Positions 52,111-61,789 of a DNA stretch of 64,000 nt are shown in pieces. The stretch lies in NCBI RefSeq assembly GCF_905220365.1, contig NC_061153.1, forward strand, positions 2,996,001 to 3,060,000. Reading direction: 5' to 3'. Below the pieces are notes generated by a model that worked only from the letters and a program-made list of their open reading frames with translations, had not been told where the DNA came from and ran no database searches. The DNA is from Vanessa cardui (Eukaryota > Arthropoda > Insecta > Lepidoptera > Nymphalidae). Position 1 is the first letter of the stretch. Every line of letters starts with the position of its first letter. A program made the translations under genes and the position numbers.

Positions 52111-54577
52111 CTATATGTTTTGTTCTACTATGAACATATGATTTTCCGACAACTTCAATGCACTCTGATTATCGTTACATATATTAATAGTATACATTTT
52201 TCCAGTAATTTCATATTGCAAATTTCTTAGATAAACTGCTTCTTTACAAGCTTCCGAAATTGCAGTGTATTCTGCCTCAGTACTAGAAAGAACTACGCAA
52301 CGCTGTTTTTTACATCCCCATGAAATTACAGACCCCATCAACATAAAACAATAACCTGAGTATGACTTCCTATCATTAGGATCATTTGCCCAGTCGGCAT
52401 CAATATAGCCTGTAATATTTGGATTTCCAGCTTTACTAAATTTTAGACCAATATTTTTTGTCTTTTTTAAATATTTCAATATTCTCTTTGCATAAACCCA
52501 ATGCTTAGTATTGTAACAATTATTGAATTGGCTTAGATATCCAACTGCATAAGATATATCAGGCCTTGTTAAAATAGCTAAATACATCACACTGCCTATC
52601 AGTTGTTGATATGGATATTGACTTTCAGAATTTACACATTTTTCAATATTTAATTTAGTGTCCATTGGCGTATTAGCAACTTTACATTCTGTCATATTAA
52701 ATTTAGATAACAATTAATCTATATAATTTTTTTGACTTAAAGAAACATTTTTATCCTTATCAAATTTAACACACATGCCAAGACATTGTCTTATTTCACC
52801 TAAATCTTTTATTTTAAACTTAGTACTTAAAATTTCTTTTAACTGGTTCATTTCAATTTTGTCATTTGAAAACACAAAGAAATCATCAACATATGTATAA
52901 TGTAACTATAGTCCTTTTACCATTAACTATTTTAACATACATACAAGGTTCAAGTTTGGACTTTTGATAACCATTCTCTATCATACAATTATCAACCTTT
53001 TTATGCCAAGCTCTGGAGGACTGTTTGAAACCATATATTGCCTTTTTTAGTTTAAGAACTTTGTTTTGATTGTTATCAGAGCATACAAAATAATCTGGCT
53101 TTTGCATGTATATGGTTTCCTCCAGTTCTCCGTTGAGAAAAGCTGTCTTTACATCTAAATGTGCAGTATCTAGATTCATTTGAGGACATAGAGCAAACAA
53201 CAATCGTAATGTGGTGTGTCTCACGACCGCAGAAAAAGTTTCATTGTAATCTATGCCACACTTTTGACTACAACCTTTTGCAACCAATCTTGCACGATAT
53301 TTAACTTTATTTTCACTATCACTCTTTTTCTTTAAAACCCACTTGCACTTTACAATTGTTCCGTTAACTGGGGGATCTACCAGTTCCCATGCTTGATTGT
53401 CCTCAAAACACTGTAACTCTTCTTTTACAGCTTCCAACCAAAATTCCTTTTCAGGCCCTCGTAAAGCTTCTTCTAATGGTATTTCACTTACATCTATTTG
53501 ATTTTTGCTTAGGCACATATTTGAAAAGCCATATCTGCTTGGATTCCTTCGCTCCCTCGTAAGTGCTCTACGTTCAACTGGCTCAATATAGTTATAGTCC
53601 TCGTCCTCACTAGGCACATATGAACTATCATTTGGATCATCATATGTAGAAGAATTGTCTTTTGATAAACAATCGTTCCCCACTGAATCTGGACTCTCCT
53701 CTTCAACATCTGATTTCAAATGATTATTTTGTTGAACAGTAATAATATCTTGTGACTGAGGTTCTTTTTCTATAATAATGACATGTCGGCTTGTAGTTAT
53801 AACTTTTGTTTTAGGATTATAAACTCTGTATCCTTTTGTATCTTCAGAATAACCCATTAGAATACATTTATCTGATTTCTTATCCAATTTGAGGCGCTTT
53901 ACTTTTGGTACATGAACCATTACCGTGCTGCCAAAAATTCTAAGGTGACTGACATCCGGTTTCGTCTGTGTCCATAATTCAAATGGAGTTTTATCTTCTA
54001 ACGCAGGAGCTACAGTCCGGTTCTGTAAGTAAACGGCAGTATTAGTCGCCTCTGCCCAAAACTGTTTACTTAAATTTGCTTCGAATAAAATACATCTAGC
54101 TTTTTCAATAAGCGTTCTGTTCATTCTTTCGCCAAAACCGTTCTGTTCTGGTATATACGGGTTAGTCTTTTGATGAACTATTCCCATATTCGTTAAAAAT
54201 TTATGAAATTCAAAGTTACAAAATTCTTTACCATTATCCGTACGCAGAACCTTAATTTTTTTATCAAGATAGTTTTCAACCTTAGCTTTATAGTTTTTAA
54301 AACATTGAAAAGCTTCACTTTTATTTTTCATGAAGTAAATATAGGTCATTCTACTATAATCATCAATGAAAAGTATGAAATATCTTGATCCTCCGATGGA
54401 AATGTTCTCCATGGGACCACAGACATCTGCATGTACAATATTCAACAGTTCAGTACTTCTGTTTCCTTCACTGGGAAACGGCAGTCGACTTTGTTTACCT
54501 TCACAGCATGTTATACAGGAACTCTTAGTAATTTCTGACTTCTTATCAATAGTCAAACCATTGACAGCATCAACCAT
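52111..54577 (-). pseudogene. Copia-2 integrase, reverse transcriptase, RNase H
   Basis: Continues gag-pro after a TAA at 54608-54610. Integrase: SSCITCCEGKQ zinc part, VHADVCGPM, VLRTDNGKEF, IPEQNGFGERMN, so the DDE triad is intact. Acidic linker to EPVERRALTRERRNPSRYGF. RT: AWELVDPPVNGTIVKCKWVL, YNETFSAVVRHTTLRLL, HLDVKTAFLNGELEE, then a one-base frameshift exactly at the YVDD site (near 52890). A further TAA after SQKNYID (near 52715), then RNase H: NTPMDTKLN, GYIDADWANDPNDRKSYSGY, SSTEAEYTA, and a final frame change near 52140. Confidence 0.9.
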
Positions 54578-54607
54578 CTTATTCAGGTAACTACTATTCA
54601 GGTGTCC

Positions 54608-55843
54608 TTATCTTCGATGCCAGGTTTCACTGGTTATCATTGCAACACCCGTGAAATCAACAGGTGTGTTTAGTTTGTACACTCCGTTCACAAGTATAGC
54701 TGTTGTTACCAGGTTCCCTTTTCTGTTGTATATCTCACAACCATCATTTGTAAAAGACACTCTGTTTCCTTTGCTTATCAATCGACTCACAGATAAGAGA
54801 TTAGTCGTAAGACTCGGAACACATAACACTCCTTCTATTGTTACGTCAATATTGCATTCGTCCGTACATGTTCTGATTTGCACATCACCTGAACACACAA
54901 CAGGGACTTTATTATTGTTAGCGACAATAATTTCCATCGGAATGCAATCATACGACACATTTTCGATCCAATGTTTGTTTGTTGTCAAATAAACACTTGC
55001 TCCGGAATCAATGTACCAGTCCGTTTTGCTATAACTACCATTCAAAAAAACTGCACTAAATGCATTAGTTTCCCGCATTGAGTTTTCTTTAGTTTTTGTT
55101 TCAATTTTATCTATTTTAGAGCACTGATTCCGATAGTGTCCGACTTCTTTACACTTGTAACATTTTATTTGTTTGTTTACATTTGCATTTGACTTTGACA
55201 TCTGTCCGCCATCATGGTTTCCTCTGACCACAGACTTGCTATTTTTCTTACGTTGGTATTTATGATATGCTACAAAGGCGCCATCTATTTTATTTTCTGG
55301 TTCCATATCAAGAAACTTTGATTTTATGGCGTCGGTTGTAATTGACATTCCAGAATGTTCGATGGCCATTATCATTGGCGCGAATTTTTCGGTCAATCCA
55401 GCAAGTAATAATGACCCGATCCACTCATCACTTATGTTAAACCCAGTTCCCGCTAGCTTTTGACCAGTATCTACGATTTGTGTTACATATGAGGACATCG
55501 AATCACAGTTTTCAAGTCGAATCGAAATAAGATTTCGAAGTAAACTGATTCTTCTCGTAAATCCACAATCGTCATATAATGATTTTAATTTATCCCATAG
55601 AATTTTAGCTGTCGTAACATTTCGTATGTGGACGTAAATTGAGGGATCAATCATCAAAATCATTTTGGCCTTTGTTCTAGCATCCTCTTCGGCTCTTATA
55701 TCTGGTTGGCCTGACTCCGGCTTAATACATTTTAGCATGCCTTCCAACACTAGAACATTTTTTACAGCAAAACACCAGTCGGTATAGTTTTCACGGCCTT
55801 TAAGCTTAGGCACATTCATCATATAGTTCTGACTAGTAGCCAT
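54608..55843 (-). pseudogene. Copia-2 gag and protease
   Basis: Gag begins at 55843 (MATSQNYMMNVPKLKGRENY); a UBN2-type region follows; zinc knuckle CYKCKEVGHYRNQC (about 55155-55115); protease DWYIDSGASVYLT with the DSG site intact; then FTNDGCEIYNRKGNLVTT and the start of the integrase zinc domain TWHRR. The frame is open for 411 codons and ends at a TAA where HRRLGH would need TTA or CTA. One substitution therefore terminates the polyprotein. Confidence 0.9.
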
Positions 55844-56000
55844 GTTAACTTAGTCCGCGTAACACTACACACTTTAACTCGTAGTAAAATTATATTGTCC
55901 TCGAACTTCAGCGAAATTACTATCGTAAGTCCATACAGAAAACAATATCACTGTAGAAAAATAACTGCCGCGAGAGTTATGGAGCCCTGGGCCCATAACC

Positions 56001-56143
56001 TGAAATAAAACAACGTTTCACTTTAAAAGTTTTAACCGAACGGAATGACTGACTTTTATTTGAAAAAAGGAACAGATACAATATAATTAATTATTGAGTG
56101 TTGCCATAATACATATTATACTAATATTTTGATATTACTAACA
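56001..56143 (-). repeat. Copia-2 5' LTR
   Basis: 143 bases, followed on the minus strand by the primer-binding motif. Contains AATAAAAG, a possible polyadenylation-type signal. Confidence 0.94.
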
Positions 56144-56698
56144 TAATATACCCTTTCGGTTAATACAACAATCCTCAAACCTTCCCCTAACATCCTTGAA
56201 TACCTCTTTATAGAAATTTCTTCCCATCACACTAAACTCCTTTTAGGGGTCCTCTATTGTCCTTCCTTAAATATTAATTATTTTAACACCTTTGAACACC
56301 TTCTTGAGAAACTTTCACCTTCTTATGAACATGTGATCATTAACACTTGTCTCGTGAAAAATGATCACAGAGCGACAAATCTAAAATCTATCTTGTCTTC
56401 TTTTAATTATACTATTCTTCCTCTCTCAGAAACTCATTTTTCACCTAATTATACTCCGTCTCTTCTTGATGCCATTATTGTCTCCAACCCTTACAGTGTG
56501 TCAGCTCATGGTCAGCTGACAGCTCCTTTCTCCTTCCATGATTTACTCTTCGTTAGCTATAAACTCTCCTTCTTAAAGCGCAAGACCAAAACAATTTTAA
56601 GACGCAATATGAAAAATATAAATATTGCAAATTTATGTTATGACGCCAATGGTATTGACTGGAATAATATTTATGAGTTTACGATTACGTTTTTGCAA
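56144..56698 (+). pseudogene. K ORF2, middle of endonuclease, copy 2
   Basis: Reads GVLYCPSLNINYFNTFEHLL, EKLSPSYEHVIINTCLVKND, LSETHFSPNYTPSLLDAIIV, AHGQLTAPFSFHDLLFVSYK, then GIDWNNIYEF where J begins. Compared with copy 1 (HSIILGDFNTC) the residues LGDF are missing through a 12-base in-frame deletion, which removes the catalytic Asp of the GDFN motif. A frame change lies near 56245. Confidence 0.83.
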
Positions 56699-56917
56699 GT
56701 GGTAGTGCCACACTGCATACCTCTCGGTTGCAGTCGAATGGGTCGGCACGCCCGGGGAAGTACCACTCTCTCACTTAAAATCGGCGTGAAGTGGTAGCTA
56801 TGCTACCGCGATTCGTCCGGTAAGTGAGAGTTCCGGAGGCCCGATCCCTCTCCCCCCAAAACATGGTTGTGCAGAATTTGGTGACATTACCCCAGGAGGG
56901 TACCATCAGCGACTGCG

Positions 56918-57483
56918 GTGGAGAATCCCTCTCTGGGCATCCATGCTCAGGACGTACACCACCTGAGCAGGGATGCCCAGGCTGCCCTCCGAATTCTGGG
57001 GGGGGGGGGGTATTTTGCGCTCGCCACTGTTCGGGGCAAGCGGAGCAGGCATCATAAGGCAACCCCTACCACACTCGCTGTGGACTTCTGCAACATAAGG
57101 GGACTCAACTCCAACTTGAATGCCGTTCACTTTCACCTTGAGACGGCGAAGCCGGCCTTGCTCTTTCTTACCGAGACCCAGATATCTTCTCCTGCCGATA
57201 CGTCTTTTCTCTCTTTCCCCGGATACAAATTGGAGCATACTTTTGTGCCACGAGCTGGGGTGTGCGTTTACGTCAGAGATGATATCTGCTCTCGACGCCT
57301 CGGCAGCCTTGAAGGGCAGGAACTATCAATTATCTGGCTGCGCGTAGACTGCGACGACCATCCGCGAATCTACGCGTGCCTTTATAGGTTCCATAGCGGT
57401 AATGCCGAAACCGACCGACTGGTTGAGCACGTCCAATTGGCTACAGATTCCGTGCTGCAGCAAACTCCATCCGCAGAGATCAG
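56918..57483 (+). pseudogene. J endonuclease, first half
   Basis: After a G-rich tract (56999-57010) the frame reads VDFCNIRGLNSNLNAVHFHL, LLFLTETQISSPADTSF, GVCVYVRDDICSR, IIWLRVDCDDHPRIYACLYR and EHVQLATDSVLQQTPSAEI. The N, E active-site motifs (CNIRGLNS, TETQ) are intact here, unlike in copy 1. It is cut by V just before ILGDFNAH. Confidence 0.82.
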
Positions 57484-57570
57484 TCGCGTGAGCGCATCGA
57501 TGGACGTCGGACGTGTATGTGTGTGTTGTCGATTGCTTGCGAGTGCGATGCAATTTATTTTTGATACAAG

Positions 57571-58800
57571 ATGAAGTTAAAATGTAATACGTGCAACATT
57601 GTTATATCCGAGCTGCTAGCTTATATACAGAATAAGCTATCTATTGCTGATGAAGAAAGCCTAGTAAAAATCTGTGCATCGACGTACTCAATAAATCAGA
57701 TTGAAGAAGCAAATAGCTTATTGGTGGAATCCCTGCCTAATGAATTCCGTAAAACTGGAAGGAAAGGTAAGGGAAAGGAAAATCGCATATTATATGACAT
57801 CATCAGTATTTTCAAAAGCACTGATCCTGATGTCTTACCAGTTTTTGTGGCTAAAGATCTTGACAAGTTGCCTCCAATAACCTTCGACCATCTGGACGTA
57901 TCGAAGCTTCTTAAGGATTTAGCTGTCGTACAAGCCGAAATAAAAGAAATTAAATCATCATACGTTACGTTAGATCAATTACAATCCATAACAAAAGAAT
58001 GTCATAAACGTGAAATGACTGCTCCGCCTTTATCTGCAATGAAAGTGAACATGAGAAGAGGAGCATATTGTGATAGTGGACCCATCGGTTTGTCGCACCT
58101 AGATAATACGTTTATTTCAAATAATGAAAATCAGTCGAATTGTGCGTCATCACCACAATTTTTTCGGAATCGAGAAGAGGGTAGTGAGGTACCAAGTGAC
58201 AATATGAATCGCTTAACGGTCGGCGACAGCGACATCCTCGGTCAAGGTCGTACCGTAGTGCGAGACGAAGGCGCAGGGGGCGAGGCAACAACGCGCCCGT
58301 TTACCGTTCCGTGCGATCAGGTGATTGCGGCGATGAATGAACAAACAAAGAGTGCATTATCTTTTGCGGAGGTAATAAAAAGAGACAACGAGTGGAAAAC
58401 AGTACAGCGTCGTAAACCTAAGTACAAATATACATATCGCTATTTAGGCACGACAGGCATATCCAATGATAAGGATTGTAATTTTAAGGCAGCGGAACGA
58501 AGTGTACCCATATTTATAACAAAAATACACAAAGACACGACAAAGAAGGACATTGAGGACTATATACGTAATAAAACGAAAGAAATTATTGAATTAGAAA
58601 AGATCTCTTTTAAAAGGGAAAAGGGTTACAATGCTTATAAATTCTTTGTTTCCGAACATAAACTGGGTACATTCTTGGATGATAAACTATGGCCACAAGG
58701 AGTTATTTTTAGGCGATTCATAAATTTTAAAAATAAAAATAATCCGCATATTGCATCTGATAAGATCGAAAATTACCCCATCAATACTGTAAATGAATAA
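57571..58800 (+). CDS. V ORF1, 409 aa, open
   Basis: Starts MKLKCNTCNIVISELLAYIQ: a CNTC pair and helical N terminus, then KGKGKENRILYDIISIFKST and PPITFDHLDVSKLLKDL, a block I have seen in many arthropod predicted proteins but cannot name. A coil-like segment follows (VQAEIKEIKSSYVTLDQLQS), then a disordered middle. The C-terminal region ERSVPIFITKIHKDTTKKDI to RRFINFKNKNN looks RRM-like. It probably coats element RNA. Its stop TAA overlaps the ORF2 start, suggesting termination-reinitiation. Confidence 0.82.
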   Translation: MKLKCNTCNIVISELLAYIQNKLSIADEESLVKICASTYSINQIEEANSLLVESLPNEFRKTGRKGKGKENRILYDIISIFKSTDPDVLPVFVAKDLDKLPPITFDHLDVSKLLKDLAVVQAEIKEIKSSYVTLDQLQSITKECHKREMTAPPLSAMKVNMRRGAYCDSGPIGLSHLDNTFISNNENQSNCASSPQFFRNREEGSEVPSDNMNRLTVGDSDILGQGRTVVRDEGAGGEATTRPFTVPCDQVIAAMNEQTKSALSFAEVIKRDNEWKTVQRRKPKYKYTYRYLGTTGISNDKDCNFKAAERSVPIFITKIHKDTTKKDIEDYIRNKTKEIIELEKISFKREKGYNAYKFFVSEHKLGTFLDDKLWPQGVIFRRFINFKNKNNPHIASDKIENYPINTVNE

Positions 58801-61594
58801 CATTAAAATAGCTAGTTTTAACTGCAAAGGTGTAAAAAGATCGTTAGCCGATATAAATCAGCTATGTGAGATATCGGATATTATAGCCTTGCAAGAAACC
58901 TGGTTACTACCGCACGATATACCATTCCTGAGTAACATTAATGAAGAATATAGTTGTACTGGTACCTCTGCGGTAGACACAGCTGTGGGTGTGCTACGTG
59001 GCAGACCGTATGGAGGTGTCGCGCTGCTTTGGAAGAAAAGTGTCTTTCCAAGTGTATTCGTAGTGCAATGTGATAACCCTCGATTGTGTGCAATAAAAAT
59101 AGTGATTGACCACAGGGCAGTGCTGGTATTCAGTGTTTATATGCCTACTGAAAATGTTCAAAATCTCCCAGAATTTACGGATATACTCAGTTCGGTAAGT
59201 GCTATTATTAATAATGAAAATGTCGAGTACGTTTATATACTCGGGGACTTTAACGCGCATCCTAACGAACAGTTTTATATTGAACTAAAATGTTTTTGTG
59301 ACGAGTTAAAGTGGACCTGTGTTGATACACAGTTTTTGGGTCTCAATTCGGGCACATACACTTTTGTCAGTGAAGCCCACGGAACAAACCGTTGGCTGGA
59401 TCATTGTGTAGTCACCAAGTCCGCCCTATCATCTATTGTAAACATTTATATAATGTATGATGTGTTTTGGTCTGACCATTTTCCTTTAATAATCGAATGT
59501 AATTTAGAGTTAATTCCACCAAAAATAAATTATAACGATAAATCTGTTCGTAATACAGTACTATGGGGAAATAAAAACCCAGAACAAATACAACTGTATA
59601 CAATGTTATGTCATGAGCGATTAAGTAATTTAGAACTGCCAGATGACAGTTTTTGTGGTAATTACATATGTAAAAATACGAATCACAAAATCTTAATTGA
59701 TAACCTGTATAGTGATGTCATTAATATACTGTCGATGGCGGCAAGTGAATCGTGCAGTGTAAAGGGAGCTGTTGAAAGGCGGCCTGTAGTTGGGTGGAAC
59801 AGGTATGTACGCGATGCTCATAGGGAGGCCAGATCTGCTTTTTTGATGTGGAGCTGGTATGGTAAGCCTGTAGAAGGTCACGTGTATAATAAAATGAAAG
59901 AAACCCGAAGTATCTTTAAGTCAAGGTTAAAGTGGTGCCAAAATCATAGTGAGCAAATAAAAATGGACATCCTTGCTTCACATCACTCAAAGCATGACTT
60001 CAATAATTTTTGGAAGGCCACAAACAAAATAAATAATGGTCGGCCTGGCCTTCCAGTGAGCGTCGATGGTATTAGTGAACACAGTCTTATAGCCGATCTG
60101 TTTAGGGATCATTTTACAGTAACATCGCCATTGGGGCCATCACAACAGGGTCATTTTTCGTCGACACGTTGTCCAGGGACAGAAGTTCGTTTTACACCCG
60201 ATGATGTTTACAAGATAATTAACTCTATGTCGCGCGGAAAATCTCCTGGGCACGACGGGTTGAGTATTGAACATCTAAAACATGCAGGGCCTCATCTTTC
60301 GAGAGTTTTAGCGACTTTATACAATCTTTGTATCAAACATGCATATTTACCCGAGGCACTTATGAAGACCGTGGTGGTACCAATCGTGAAAAACAAAACC
60401 GGTAACATTAGTGATAAATCCAACTACAGGCCGATTTCTCTCGCTACTGTTGCAGCTAAAGTGCTTGATGGTTTGCTTGATACACAACTCGACAAATACT
60501 TAAATCTGCATGATAATCAGTTTGGTTTCAGGCCTGGCTTATCCACAGAATCAGCTATATTGTGTTTGAAGCAAACTGTCAGGTACTACACAGAGAGATC
60601 CACACCAGTTTTTGCATGTTTCTTAGATCTATCTAAGGCTTTTGATCTGGTAAATTATGATATTTTATGGAAAAAGTTACAACACACGGGGATACCTCTT
60701 GAAATCAGTAATTTATTTAAATTTTGGTATCTTAATCAGGTCAATGTAGTACGATGGTCTGAAAGCCTCTCGAAACCATATAGGCTAGAGTGTGGCGTAA
60801 GGCAGGGGGGGCTTACATCACCTAAGCTCTTCAACCTCTACATAAACGCTCTGATTGAGGAGCTCAGTAGCACACATGTCGGATGTTATATCGACGGCAT
60901 ATGTTTTAATAATATCAGTTATGCAGATGACATGGTGCTGCTGAGTGCGTCTGTCTCTGGTCTTAATAAATTGCTTAAGATCTGTGAAAATTATGCTAGT
61001 TTGAATGGCTTGACATATAATGTAAAGAAAAGCGAATTCATGGTGTTTCCGGCCAGTAATAAGCCACTGTCTTATGCAGTTCCTCCTGTTAAGCTATATG
61101 GGACTCCATTGAAAAGGGTGGAGCAGTTTAAGTACCTCGGACATGTGGTTTGTTCTGACCTGACAGATAATGCAGACATGGAAAGGGAGCGCAGGGCGTT
61201 GTCTGTTAGAGCTAATATGCTTGTACGCAGGTTTGCTCGTTGTTCCATAGATGTTAAAGTCACTCTTTTCAGAGCTTACTGTACCTCATTTTACACGAGC
61301 AACCTGTGGGTCGACTACACGCAAAAACAGTTCAATGCCCTACGGGTACAATATAATAATGCGTTTAGGTTGCTGATGGGTCTACCGCGATACTGCAGTG
61401 CATCCGGTATGTTTGCCGAAGCACGAGTAGATTGTTTTTACACTACGTTAAGAAAACGGTGTACATCCTTGTTGCGTAGGATTCGTGCTAGTCCCAGCAG
61501 CACCCTGAAAACATTTAGTGACAGGTGCGATTGCCGGTATTTGAATCATTGTGGAATGGTTCATGTGCTGGCAAATCGTTCCTGTCTTAAATAA
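58793..61594 (+). CDS. V ORF2: endonuclease and reverse transcriptase, 933 aa, open
   Basis: EN (about residues 1-230): IASFNCKGVKRS, IIALQETWLL, YGGVALLWKK, VFSVYMPTEN, ILGDFNAHP, SDHFPLIIE; all catalytic motifs kept. RT (about 460-720): SPGHDGLSIEHL, YRPISLATVAAKVLD, FGFRPGLSTESA, CFLDLSKAFDLVNYD, GVRQGGLTSPKLFNLYIN and SYADDMVLLS. A C-terminal Cys/His segment (RCTSLLRRIR, SDRCDCRYLNHCGMVH) ends at SCLK. No RNase H. The length fits EN-RT LINEs. The start ATG at 58793 lies inside the ORF1 stop region. Confidence 0.9.
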   Translation: MNNIKIASFNCKGVKRSLADINQLCEISDIIALQETWLLPHDIPFLSNINEEYSCTGTSAVDTAVGVLRGRPYGGVALLWKKSVFPSVFVVQCDNPRLCAIKIVIDHRAVLVFSVYMPTENVQNLPEFTDILSSVSAIINNENVEYVYILGDFNAHPNEQFYIELKCFCDELKWTCVDTQFLGLNSGTYTFVSEAHGTNRWLDHCVVTKSALSSIVNIYIMYDVFWSDHFPLIIECNLELIPPKINYNDKSVRNTVLWGNKNPEQIQLYTMLCHERLSNLELPDDSFCGNYICKNTNHKILIDNLYSDVINILSMAASESCSVKGAVERRPVVGWNRYVRDAHREARSAFLMWSWYGKPVEGHVYNKMKETRSIFKSRLKWCQNHSEQIKMDILASHHSKHDFNNFWKATNKINNGRPGLPVSVDGISEHSLIADLFRDHFTVTSPLGPSQQGHFSSTRCPGTEVRFTPDDVYKIINSMSRGKSPGHDGLSIEHLKHAGPHLSRVLATLYNLCIKHAYLPEALMKTVVVPIVKNKTGNISDKSNYRPISLATVAAKVLDGLLDTQLDKYLNLHDNQFGFRPGLSTESAILCLKQTVRYYTERSTPVFACFLDLSKAFDLVNYDILWKKLQHTGIPLEISNLFKFWYLNQVNVVRWSESLSKPYRLECGVRQGGLTSPKLFNLYINALIEELSSTHVGCYIDGICFNNISYADDMVLLSASVSGLNKLLKICENYASLNGLTYNVKKSEFMVFPASNKPLSYAVPPVKLYGTPLKRVEQFKYLGHVVCSDLTDNADMERERRALSVRANMLVRRFARCSIDVKVTLFRAYCTSFYTSNLWVDYTQKQFNALRVQYNNAFRLLMGLPRYCSASGMFAEARVDCFYTTLRKRCTSLLRRIRASPSSTLKTFSDRCDCRYLNHCGMVHVLANRSCLK

Positions 61595-61763
61595 ATAAAT
61601 AGAGTAAGTATTTAAATAAATTTTAACTATTGTATATTTTTTTATTATTGTTACTAACGTAGTTTTAAAATAAATATTTTGTATACTAATATCTTTTCAT
61701 AAGTAGATAATATGTAATTGTATAAATGTAAATGTTATGATCCTTGGATGGTCGAAATAAAAT

Positions 61764-61789
61764 ATTATTATTATTATTATTATTATTCT
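61764..61789 (+). repeat. (ATT)n tail of V
   Basis: Seven or eight ATT units after AATAAAAT end the V element and merge with the ATTATTCTGGGC of the J target. Confidence 0.88.

Larger units (their letters stand above)
51799..56143 (-). mobile_element. Complete Ty1/copia-type element, 4345 bp
   Basis: Two 143-base LTRs (51799-51941, 56001-56143), TG...CA ends on the minus strand, 5-base target duplication TAATA (51794-51798, 56144-56148), primer-binding motif GGTTATGGGCCCAGG (55986-56000, minus), polypurine tract AGTGGGGGT next to the 3' LTR. The LTRs differ at two positions that I can see, so insertion is fairly recent. gag-pol carries several lesions, so it is not autonomous now. It interrupts K copy 2. 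Confidence 0.94.
42853..56698 (+). mobile_element. K non-LTR retrotransposon copy 2, opened by E-2 and Copia-2
   Basis: A leader (42853-43022), ORF1 (43023-43768), ORF2 start (51430-51798) and a later EN part (56144-56698) in the same order as K copy 1. Between them lie E copy 2 and the complete Copia. J copy 2 begins at 56699 and cuts K off within the EN-RT linker. Continuity across 44460-51368 is inferred from order and family; the left end is approximate. Confidence 0.65.
57484..61789 (+). mobile_element. V: apparently intact two-ORF LINE
   Basis: 4.3 kb between GCAGAGATCA and ATTCTGGGCGAC of J, which are contiguous in copy 1 (18350-18375). An 87-base 5' UTR, ORF1 (57571-58800) and ORF2 (58793-61594) overlapping by 8 bases (ATGAATAA), a ~170-base 3' UTR and an (ATT)n tail at about 61764-61789. 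The target duplication is hidden by the ATT tail. No stop or frameshift in either ORF. RT with RQGG points to the Ingi/Vingi/Proto2-like side of LINE diversity; clade unproven. Confidence 0.88.
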
